Position numbers and translations under genes: made by a program. A model generated the notes under the pieces. It was given only the letters and a program-made list of their open reading frames with translations, searched no databases and was not told the origin of the DNA. A stretch of DNA of 64,000 nt from Desmodesmus armatus (lineage: Eukaryota > Chlorophyta > Chlorophyceae > Sphaeropleales > Scenedesmaceae): assembly GCA_007449985.2 (NCBI GenBank), contig VIIQ02000577.1, forward strand, positions 1 to 64,000, written 5' to 3'. This document shows positions 11,071 through 22,700 of the stretch, one piece after another; positions within the stretch are counted from its first letter, which is position 1, and the number at the start of each line of letters is the position of its first letter.

Positions 11071-11250
11071 AAAAGCCTTTCCAAAAACGCGCACTGTACC
11101 TGCTGCGCTGGCAACCAAATGTGGACATAGCAAAAGTAGCCCCGATGTTCATGGCCTCCCTGCAGACTGGGCTTGCTGAACTGCGCCTCGAGGCCGTGGG
11201 CCCTAATGCGTATACACTACACATGTGACGACATAATGACTATCAAAGTC

Positions 11251-11561
11251 TTTAGGGGTCCATGATATGAATAGTGGGCTGAGCATACTCAATTCCAACA
11301 GTCCACCGCAAACCTAAGAAGGGGGGAGGGGGACGCCAGATTTTACAAACCCCCTCCCCCCCTCTCCGTTTTAGGCTCTTCGGTCCAAAACACCCCCCTC
11401 CCCGTTGGTTTTTAGGCTCGTCATCGGTACTGCTGGCTCCCTTTCTGAAGAGCCGCTGAACCCCTCCCCCCCCTTCCGTTTTAGGCTGTTTTCGCAACCT
11501 CCCCCCTATCCGGTTTAGGCTTGGCGTCCCCCTCCCCCCTTCTCAGGTTTGCGGTGGACCC
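11251..11561. mobile_element. Foldback/MITE-like element with 38-bp inverted arms
   Basis: Arms at 11301-11338 (GTCCACCGCAAACCT...) and 11522-11559 are inverted copies with few mismatches. The outer bases GGGGTCC at 11255-11261 and GGACCCC at 11556-11562 are also inverted, with about 40 bp inserted on the left side. Between the arms are four degenerate copies of a C-rich block ending CCGTTTTAGGCT. No coding capacity is seen. It is probably a non-autonomous element or a structured repeat. Confidence 0.6.
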
Positions 11562-13478
11562 CTTAAACTGTTTGATGTAGGTATGGCATAGGCTGCGAGC
11601 TGCTGCGGATTGAAACCAGGGCAAAAGTTCTTCGAACAATTTGAATTCAAATTCGTGGTTGTTGGGGCTTGTCAAACACGAACACATTCAACCTGTGGAT
11701 CTATGCTGCCAACACGAATTATCCTAAGAACGTTTATCAATTCTCATGTGTTGTTCCGGAGTCGCAACCGTGTACCCAGGTCAGCACACAGTACAATTGT
11801 ACTTGCAAGTATTCCTAGACCTGCAGCTGGTGCAGCACGTTGCATACATGCTATAGAGCCACCGTTGGTATCAGGTGTGACCTAGTGGACTACTGGCTTG
11901 TTCTGCATGACAGCGTGCTGATCTGTTGTGATATGTATATGTCCTGCACAGTAGAGATGCCAGTGTATATGCCTACACTTATACTCCAGACCCCACTGCT
12001 GCTGACGGTAAGGGATCCAAGGAGCTTTCTTGTGCATGGCCGTTTTTGACTCCTTGGTTGAGACACATGCATGCATGCGGGCTTGCAGGGCCGCACATGT
12101 GCACCAGGACATAATTGTGGACTCTGCACATGCTGACTGACACGCTTGCAGACGTTCCACATGCCCATGTTTGCATCGCAAATGCACACATGCCATCATT
12201 GTGTGGTACCTGTGGGGTCATGACTAGAGCGACAAGGCTTTGGGCACTGGGTTGCTCGGGATTGGACGACGTCCTGCTGAACTTCTGCATCAAATAACCC
12301 TCAGCAGTGGATGACCCCACTGGGGTACTGAGTTACACAGACATCCACAGATACACCCACACACAAACTGTTGCACAGTGGTGCTTCAAACAACATGGCA
12401 TGGCCATCGAGACCAGGCTATCCCGCACACCAACATCACCATCTGTTCCTGCCAAGGCAAATCTGTTGGGTGAGAGCCACAGAAATGACACAGTGTTGAT
12501 GCAGGTGGCTGTGCACACCAACTTGACCACTGAAGCTCAGCGTGCATGTCCCAAAAACCAAGGGCCCTTCAGATTAGCGCCCAAAATCCCAGCCCTTCGA
12601 CCAACATAGTAATACCCCATGGCAAAAATGTGACCTAAGCAGCTGTGCACCGACCAACAAAGAGTATGTTGGTGTTTGCCCAGTACTCAGCACCTGGGCC
12701 ACCCGACTTTCAACCAAAGCTGCTGCAGCTGAGGGTGACTGACAAGCAAAACAAGAACTCAGACACAGAGCAGGGCTAAACCCCCACAGCAATAACAATT
12801 ATGTGGTGCAACACATGCGCGTGCCAGCAACAGCACCCTGCCAGAATTCTCAGGCTGGGCCATCGACAACAAACCCTGGTTGTGAAATTCACCAGGGTTT
12901 AGGGTGCGTCAGCCCACACCAAACCCTGACCAAAAACAAAACTGTGTTGCGAAGATACGACATATAAATGATGAAACTGGCTTCCTTTCTGGCACCCTCC
13001 CACCTCCCTCCCAGACTTGAGCACCCACCTACCCGACTACCAGTGATGAACAGCTGCAGCCGCTGTGCTGCTGCCTGCTAGCAGCCTCTGCAGCCAACCC
13101 CCCTAGCTGCAATCGCGCAGCGTGCAGGGCTGGAGTTGTGCTACATAAAGAAGTAAACAAGGACACACACGCGCACAACACGTGCTTGGTTCAAGATTTC
13201 ACAGACACAGATACGGCGCACACTACTGTCGGCATGTCATGTGACAAGCGCAGCCAGCAGAGGCATCAAGCACCAGCTTTCGCTGAAGACACGTGTACAT
13301 ACGGCCCACTTTCACGCACAAGATCAACTCCAGCCATCAGCAAGACCATCCGCTTCGTGTTCTTTGTACACACGAGCTGACACCCTACTACACAAGTACG
13401 GCATTCAAAGGGTTGCAGTACCACGAAGCACACCTGTGCGGTTGCAGCACACTGATTCGCTGCCAAAAACAGTGTGCT
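11562..13478. other. Intergenic stretch with no recognised gene
   Basis: About 1.9 kb holds only short open frames with no family resemblance on either strand. A hairpin with 10-bp perfect arms (AAACCCTGGT and its complement) lies at 12871-12900. Two short stretches are rich in CATG/GCATGC words (12060-12200). No RNA gene was recognised. Confidence 0.5.
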
Positions 13479-13798
13479 GAGCATCCCCAAGCAACACCAC
13501 AACACCATTGCCTGCCTGCCTGCTGGGCAACAACACACAGCCCTCTACTAGCACTACTACCACCTATCAGTCAGTACCTGATGAGGTACCACAGTGTACT
13601 GAGCAGCCCCAAGCAGGACCACAGCACCGCTGCATGCCTGCTGGGCACAACACACAGCCCTTTCACTTTCTGATGATGTGGAGCATCCCCAAGCAGCACC
13701 ACACACACCACTGCCTGCCTGCCTGCTGGGCACACCACATAGCCCTCTACTAGCACTGATATGAGTCATACTGATATTAGTCATACTACCAACAGCCA
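13479..13798. repeat. Three degenerate copies of a 75-120 bp repeat downstream of the minus-strand fusion gene
   Basis: Blocks at about 13479-13554, 13595-13665 and 13678-13755 share GAGCA-CCCCAAGCA, CTGCCTGCCTGCTGGGCA and CACACAGCCCT words. Between the first two, 13572-13593 repeats the end of the last coding exon (TACCTGATGAGGTACCAC, compare 13801-13822). The array therefore includes a duplicated piece of the stop-codon region. It lies in the expected 3' untranslated region of the gene at 13799-24297. Confidence 0.6.
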
Positions 13799-16700
13799 CT
13801 ACCTGATGATGAGGTACCACAGCTCTGCAGTGAAGCCCAGGATGGTCATGCACTGCGGCGTCAGCACCAGCCACGGCTTCTGGCCAATCCTGCGGGTCAG
13901 CAGCAGGCTCAGGCCAGACCCCGCCAGCAGTGCAGTGGCCTGCAGGAAGGTGGTCACAGGGTGGGCAGCCACCACCACAGGCAGCCCGGCCCCACTGGCA
14001 CCAAAGGTTGCTGCTGTGACGGGCAGGATGCGGCCGGCCTCCTCCAGGAAGGGCTCCAGGTAGTACGACAGTGTGGCACCCCACACCTGCACGCAGCAGT
14101 AGCAGCAGCAGCAAATAAACCAGGGGGACAGTTAGTGAGCAGCTTAGACGGCAAGCCGACGTTTGGTGCCGCACAACAGGCATCCGCCAGTTGCCTTCAC
14201 ACATAGCTGGCGCCAGGCGAAACAAGGTAGCGACTACAAAGTACAGCGGCATTGTGCCGTTACCACGAGTGGCACGTGCACTGACTCAGGGACCATGTCA
14301 AAGCATTGCTGTCGCCGACATGCAGTTGCAAAGACCTTGAACGATTAAAACCACATTCCCGCAAAGCCATGCATACACATTACACTGATTGCCAACCCAA
14401 AGTGGCTGTAGGGTTGGGGGTGACAGCACACCCATACCCCACCACAGTCCCTCACCAGGGGGAGGTATCCATAGCTGAGGTTGATGAAGGGCACCAGGGG
14501 CCCACTCAGTGAGGCGATGCTGGTCACACTTGCTGCCGTTGCCCCCGCCATCTGCAGGCTGCCTGTGAGAGCGCTCCTGGCTGCTGCCTTGAGGGGACCA
14601 GAGTTGTAGGCCAGCCTCATGGAGGTGTCGGCAGCCCAGGCCATCAGACCGGGCAGGGCCATAACAACCACAGAGGCCGCCATGTGCGGCAGCTGGGCTG
14701 ATGTGGTGTCGTGGGCAATGCCAAACTGGTCTTGCAGCTCAGTGATGCTGCGGGAGGGGGGGGGAGAGGCAGGGGGGGGGAAAAGGCGGGTTGAGGGTGG
14801 GGAGGGGGAGCAAAGGAAAATTGGCTTCATACAACAGGCTAATGATACGGCCATGATGGCCACAGACGCGGCCATGTGCGGCAGCTGGGCTGCTGCGGTG
14901 TCGTGGGCCACGCCAAACTGATCCTGGAGCTCCCTGATGCTGCAGGCAGGAGCGTGCGAAGGGGTAGACACGCATACACAAGAAAGCCGGGCTTGTGCGT
15001 CAAGTTGCACGCGTCCGATGGGCGCGGCTGTGGCTCACGCTTCTGACGGGTATGATTTTGCACGTATGCTTTACAAACTGAGCTAGTTTACCTATCCTAT
15101 CATTGAGCGATGGATGTGTGAAGCACCAGCTCAGCATGCACTAAAACATGAGCGTGTTGGGACAGTTGGGAGTGCCGCTACAGAAACTGCCAGCCCGGCC
15201 TCACTCACTTGTGCAGGTACACAGCACCCAACAGCATGAACATCAGCGCCACCTCAGACCAGGCTGGCTTGTGTGTGGTCCACAGGTCAATGCCTGGCAG
15301 CCGCAACCTGAACTCAATCGACCTGGACGGCACACAGACAGACAGGCAAGCAATACGGGAAAGGTTCAGGTGCGTTACATGGCGTCATATGACGCTATGT
15401 CAGCTTCCAGGGGCTGAGGCCCTCCCGGTTTGCATGATGTACACCTGGAAGGGATACATCAGTGATGCAGGACATGCAAGCCGTGGCCTTGCCGCCCACG
15501 TTCTGCAATCTCAGTGGTGATGCATGCACTGTGCTGACGCATCAATGTGACAAGATATTCGATTGGCTGTGAGCGCGGGGCTGCTGCCGTTCTGGAAGCC
15601 TGCGCGAGCTGGGTACCAGGGTCCAGGGTGTGCAGCAGGGTGCTGGCAGTACCAACAGGGCAATACAGGTAGGCTCGCTTTGCTAGGTGTGGCGTACCAG
15701 TGCCACAAATTCTACAACATGGACAATGAACAGTGCCGGTACTCACCTGTGGGGGCAGGCCTTCAAGCACGTCATGCACAGCACGCAGTTCCTGTTGTCT
15801 TGCAGCTACAACATGAGCAGCAGGGGCAGGGGCATGCAGTGTCAGGGCCGGCAGCCAGAAGCTTTGGACAGCATAGCGTCAGCACAGTGCGCCACACTGT
15901 TGACAATCACTGCACAGATAGTCATGACACCGTGAATAGAGTAGAGTCTGACAGTGCAAAGAGTGCTGGCATGGTGGGTAGGCTGTTACAGGCCCAGGCC
16001 AGCCCTCAGCTTGGTCTCACCTGTGCAGGGTGGCTGTATACCGGGCAGCCTCCTGTCTCCTGCCCCTCACCCTCGGCAGGGCCCCCCTGCAGCACACACA
16101 GGGAGACACAGCACCCCTCACACAACCTGTCCCAAGCTGGTGTCGACGCCGTGCGCCAAACACTCATGCGTGAATCACAGAAACACATACACAGACACAA
16201 TTTTCATGTGATGTACTGTTGATATGGACAAGAGCAGGGTGTGGCCTGATGCACGGTGCAGCGAGTGCCTACCTTGTAGCAGTGGTAGGTGTTGCATGTG
16301 CCGGAGCAGACCCCCTGCCTCGCGCGCAGCTCAGTCATTGACAGCTTGGCAAACAGGCCTGCACCAACGACAGTAAGGTAACTTGAGCAACACGCCAAAA
16401 AATGGTGGCATGGTGCATGTGCAGCATCCCGATGTTGTGCAAGTCATGCATGCCATGCATGTTACAGTGTAACACGCTGCATCTTCGGATGTAGGACAGC
16501 TCGCTAGTGCACTAAACGTGTTTCAAGGTCCCATGCCCAGCCAGGATACAGAGCACATGAACCTTGCTGCTGGAATCCAGCCAGCAGCTCTGACAGCTCA
16601 AGCTGGGGTCATTACTGCTCTCACCGTTCATGCCACCGATCGGGCACAGGTACCTGCCAACAACAGGGACAGCAGACAACAGAGAGAAAAGTCAGCGCCT

Positions 16701-19700
16701 GTGGATCCAGCAACCATATGGGATGTGCGCCGCCGCGATATATACCAGGCCAACTGCGTCGATGCAAAGGTCGCGTTGACAATGCCCCTGTCTGACTCAG
16801 TCACACAGAGACAGTTGGTGGTGCTGACCTAGTACTCAGCCATGGTTTTGCTTGTATGCTGTGATGACTGACTGGGGCCATGCATGCATATGCATGTGTT
16901 CATGTCTGCATGCGTTCATCCATGCACGCACCTGCACCACAGCCGCCGCTCAAAGAAGGCGCTGCACACCACGGCCCCTCCCGTAATGAGGAGCAGCAGC
17001 CAGCTGGACAGGTAGGCGGTCTGGGGCAGGTCCCACACCTCCTCCCACACAAGGATGGCCGCAAACAGCCCAAACAGGAACCAGCCGCCCCAGGCCTCCA
17101 CTGCAGGGCAGAAGCAGGGGTGACAGGAGGGCAGCCACACACAACCTGTATAACTGGCCGCTGTAAAAGCAAGATGACAAGTCCTGATAGCCGACAGGGG
17201 ACATGTGCTGATGTGAACGCCACACATGCTCAACAGTGAGTGCTCCTTAAAGAGCGGTTCAGGGAAATCAGTACAACCGCCATGGAATCCCACAGTAAAT
17301 CTAAGTGTACCGCGATGCAGCCAGCCAGCCAGCCAGCCAGGTGTGCGGTCACTCACGCTCCTCCCTGGGCCACTTGCGCAGCACCACACCCTGTGCCTCC
17401 CTCCAGCGCTGCATCACCTCCCCATAGATCATGAAGGGGCAGATGGAACACCTGAGCGACACAGCAGCACGACAGCACGACAGCTTGACTGCTTGTGCAC
17501 TGACACGACAGTCTGTTCTTCAACGTGAGGGTGAGAATGGAGTGCCTGATGACAGCACACAGAGAGACGGTAGAATGCCTTGCAGGCCTGTGATATGGGG
17601 TGAGGATATGACTGGTGCCTGGGGCAGCAAGAACAGTGGCTTGGTCTTGCTGTGTCGCCTGGACACAGCTTGAGCGCTGTTGCGCTGACAGTCTGTCCCT
17701 AAAGCTCGCACAAGAAAGTGTCATCCACCCATCCCTGTTAGCTGACGTGTTGACCCAACGGCGGCACATCGCCCTCCTTCACGCTGTGCTTCCCCTGCTT
17801 CTCACCAGATCCTGCCCAGGAAGGGGTAGATGAGGAACATGATGGGCCACCAATAGTTCCAAAACAGGCTCAGGCAGAAGTTGTGGTCACGGTCCTGTGT
17901 GGAAAGCAGCAGACACAACAGCACGTGAGCATGCGCCGTCATGTGAGGCTTGCCATGCTGGCCTAGCTAGTTGCACGCTGTATGTCAACACACTGTGTCC
18001 ATGCCAAGCAGCCCACTATGGTGTCATCTTGCAAAGGGATCGGCAAGTAATGGCCTTAGCCACTTGAAAAAACTTATGTTCACGTCATGTCGACATTTGT
18101 AACTGATGAGTGACATATGGAAAAAGAGCCCAGGTCCATGTACCCTTCATGACGCGGACAACCCCCCCCCCTCAGCAGGGCTGTGGCATACGCATGCGGC
18201 ACCAGTGTGTAAGACACTTGGACGGATAGGGGTTGCAAGGCTGAAGAGCGTCATACATCTGATGCAAGCAAAGCATGGGTGTCCAACACCACCTGCATAC
18301 CTGTGGTGCAATGAACAGTATCGCCACCACGATAGCAAACACTGGCTTGACAATCTTGTGGTTGATCACCTCTGGAAAGATGTCACTCAACAGGAACTGC
18401 AGCAGCAAACAGACACAACAAAAAACAGATATTGCAGGCCTGGGGTCGGGGCTATACCGGTGAGCGTGTCATTCATGGCTTTCCTGTGGAGGCCCTTGCT
18501 TCAAGATGCATGCCGTGGGTTGCCTCGAGACGCAGCATGCCTCAGCACATCCACCACGCCCAATCCAACAGTAGAAACATGCTGCCAGCGGTGATTATCC
18601 CCATCAGCTGTCTGGTACGGTCCATCACTAGCAGTGGCAGCAGCAGCCCAGTGGCCAGGCTGCTGCACAAACCACATCACGGAAGGAGAACAGTACTGCG
18701 CAGCTGCCTTGGCCAGTGTCTTAACATACAAATGGTCCACTTCAGCAAGGAATTGCAAATCCCTCAAATTGCAGTAGTACTGCGGCAGAACCGCCACAGT
18801 AGCAAGATCCCAACAGAACGAACCCCAACCTGAAGATCCAACACAGCCTCAACGAAAAGTAACGACGCCCAGCCCAGCACCTCACCTGTCGCAGCAGCGG
18901 CAGCGGGTTGAGCAGGTTCCACTTGAACCGGTCCTTCACGGCCTTGGCAAACCAGAAGACGTCCTTGTCAAGCGCAAACACGCCGCCCTTCTTTGGCTCA
19001 ACACCGTACCCGGCAAAGCCGCCGCTGGCTGGCTGTGTGCGCTTGGCGCTGCTGCTGCCGGGCACGGCGTCCGTTGACTCCTCCAGGGAGACTTGCACAG
19101 CAGCACGACGCACCAGCGCCTCCAGCTCCTGGTGACAGCAACACGCGCATTGCATGCCACACGAAGGTCAACACCCCCTCCCCCCTGATCGCATGAAGAG
19201 TGTCGTTGTGCGTGTTGTCCAGGTGTGCCCGTGTCTGCTTGGAAGGACCCACGCACTGCCTGTGGCAGGCAGGCAACACCTGGCTTGCGAAGTACACCGT
19301 GCACATATGCAGCCGCAGCACAAGCCGCACGGCCCCCCATCCCTGCCTGTTATATCCTGCTATATGTTGTCCTGTTGTGCCCTGTGCTGTGCTGTGGGGT
19401 GACTCAGCACAACAAACCTCCTCCCAGCTTCAGCAAAAAGAAGTTCGCACCGTGATGTTCTCAGGGAAGCCGTATGACAGTAGAGCCCGCTCAGCCTCCT
19501 GCGTGAGTGTCAGCTTGACGCCCTGCTCCTTGCTGACCACGCGCATGTAGTAGCGCTCCAGGTCGAGGATGTCTGCAGGCCGCACACGCAGGGGGGAACC
19601 TGCAGGACAGTACAACATGTGGTTAGCCAAGTGAAAGCACGGCATCAGTTGCTGTAGATGCAGTGCTTAGCGGTGCATGTGTGTGATTAGGCTTGCAGCA

Positions 19701-22700
19701 ACATGTGCGGAACCCAATGGTAGCGCTCCAGGTCTAGAATGTCTGCAGGCTGCGCACGCAGGGGGGGGGGGACCTGCAGGACAGTACAACATCATCATGT
19801 GGCCGGCAAACCGCAGTGTCAGTTGCTGTGGCGACGCAGTGTTTAGCGGTGCATGTGTGGGATTGGGCTTACAGCCGCATGTGCGGGACCCAGGCAAGCT
19901 TGCTGGATGCATTGCCGGGTTTGGAGGCGCTGCTGACCTGTGAAGCATGCACAGTCTTGGGAGTGTGTTGCTCTAGAGTGCAAGGGTGCTGTATGAATAC
20001 TGTGATGTGGTGGGCTCTGAAACAGGTGCTGCTACCGGCACCGTCTGCCTTTGCACAATACAGCCTGTATTATACAGGCCACACCCCCAATGTGCCAACA
20101 GGGGGCGCGCGTAGCAGCACACACCATGCCACTCATGATGATTCAAGGTCAATCACCGTGTGTCAGTCTAACGTGTCATAGGGCTGAGGATTCATATAAT
20201 AAAGTAACGATTCAGCGACTGAACCAAGTGTGGCGAGGTGATACACTGACACCATCTCAGCGCAGTACACTGTAGCACACTGTAGACCATGCATCAGCAC
20301 AAACCACAATGCTGCATGTCAACAGACACAAAACACAAAGGAGAGACAGTCAACAGACACGTCGACAGAGTCAACAGTCAACCGACCTTGATGACTGTGG
20401 TGAGTCCGTCCAGGTATGGCACCGTCTGCTCTGCTGTGAGGATGACGCGGCACTTTGCAGAGCGCTCAGCCTGTGCCACCTCCAGGGAGCCCAGTGTGAG
20501 GGGCACTGAGCCTGGGGCTGGCTGGTAGGTGCCGCTCTGCAGCAGCTCCTTCAGCTGGGGCAGCATGAAGGTCTGAGCCTGCATGACACCACGACAGCAT
20601 ACAGTGCAGTAACTACGGTACAGTACTGTACAGTGCAATACAGTACGGTACAGTGCGGTACGGTACAGTACACAGTGAAAACAAACATCCCTATCTGCTT
20701 GCTGACATCCCAGATTGTGTGGCTGACCGTCACCGACATGCCTGCACAACAGGCATGCGATGGACTGCCCCAGCACACTGCACGAGACAGGCGCACACCC
20801 ATATGTACATCTGCCACCCTGTGCGTTGGCTGTATGTTTACAGCCACCTACTAACAGACACTTGCAGAGCACAGCTCAGATCAGCTCAACATGCTGCACA
20901 GTTGCTGCAGCTTTCAACTACATCAAAAAGTTCGCGAGCGCACCTTGTGCACGTTGTTGATGACGAGTGTTCCGTCCCTCAGCCAGTGCAGGAGGCCCTC
21001 ACGATTGCCGCGGCCAAACAGCTCAGTCATGTAGGGGTCCATCTCAAGGCAGTCAACCTGCACACACACACACACACACACACAAAGGGGGTTTTATCTG
21101 TGGCTGCATGGTGTGGGGGGGAGGGGGGGGGAGGGGGGGAGGAAAGTGTTTCACAGGTGGTGCGGGGGGGGGGGGGGGGGGGGGGTAACTACCAATGGGA
21201 GGAGGACAGCAGCAGCAGGTGAGGAGGGGTGGGGGGCGGGGGTGGGGGTTGGCGGGGCGCAAGTCAGCACAATAGCTCTCCTGCTCAGGGAGTGATTGAA
21301 GTCAGCCTGCAGCCAACGCTGCAATGATGGAGACTGTATCATGTCCCTACAGGCCTGTACTGTACTGTACTGTACTGTACTGTACGGTGCAGTACTGTAC
21401 TATACTATACTGTACTGCACGGCATAAGCCGTCACAATACCATGAGCTGTGGAAGATCGTGATGCCGGGGCTAGCTAAAACCACCCGTCATACTCATCTT
21501 TTTCAAGAGTCACCAAGGCAGCCGGACTGACTCACCTTGACCATGGGCTTGTTCCTGTCAGGCGAGCCAAAGTGTACCAGGGCCGCGATGTTGTCCTTCT
21601 CTAGCCCAGGCTCACCAAAGATCAGGCAGGGCTTGCGCATCACATCCTTGGCAGCTGCAATCACCTGCAGAAATCATGCCACAGTGTTGCTCACTGACTG
21701 GCACTACTGCTGTGTTCTGCGCATGCTGTCGAAGCATCATGCTGAACCTGAGGCTATGTGATGTGTGTGATGCTGCTGCGTGATGTTGCGCAACCAGCCG
21801 CCACTGAACCCCCTCCCCTGTGCTGTGCTAGCCATGCAATGTGATGTTCTGGGTTTTGAACCGGCCACAAAGGCAGTGGCACAGCAGCCAGGAGGCCCTG
21901 GATTGCTTGACAGCGTGAAAGGCGCCCACCTGTCGCCGCAGCCTGTCTGCATACTTGCTGTTGCCAACGATCCCTCGCTTAGGTGTGGACACCAGGTAGG
22001 GCTGCAGGGCGCGGGCGCGCCGCTCCTCACTCTGCAGGGCAAAGTCAAACATTGACGTGCGGCGTCAGGATTTGAAGGATGGTTGAATGCTGCTGTCGTG
22101 ATAAGTAACACCGGGTATGTGTACCGTACCCAGTCATATGCGCACAATCATTTGCTGAAGGCAGACATACTCATCATGCCATGCACTTGGGGGACATTCT
22201 AGCTGTAGGCCTTTCCTGCAGATGTCCGACACACATTGCCTGCACGGTGAAGGGCTCGCATGTCTGTTCAGTACTGCAGGACACATATGCCCTGCCACTG
22301 TGCATGTTCATGCCAACTACAAGCCCTTGTTTGCACACCCAACTGCTATATGGCCTCCAGCTGTGTGGGCATCTTCATGTCGGATCAAAGCAAAGCACAG
22401 CAACAAAGCAAAGCACAGCAACAAAGCAACACACAGCAGCAACGCAAAACACAGCAACAAAGCAAAGCACACCCACCTGCTGTATGGCCTCCAGTTGCCC
22501 CAGCTGCTGCTTGAGCCCCTGGCTCATGCGCAGGCCCAGCTCCAGCACAAAGTCCGGCCGCTGGGCCGCCAGCCGCAGCAGAGCTTTGTCCGGCACAACC
22601 TGCAGGCACAAGCCCCACGCACGCAAGTGCTAGACTGTTCAGCTGGGATCGCATGCATGAGCAACATGTCCTCAAAGAAAAGCGAGCAGTGCTGTGACCT

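Noticed and set aside
12871..12900. Telomere repeat remnant (AAACCCT / AGGGTTT words)
   Set aside because: Only one copy on each side of a small hairpin is present; there is no tandem array.
13479..13755. CRISPR-like array
   Set aside because: Repeat units are degenerate and of uneven length, spacers are not unique, and the sequence is eukaryotic 3' untranslated region.
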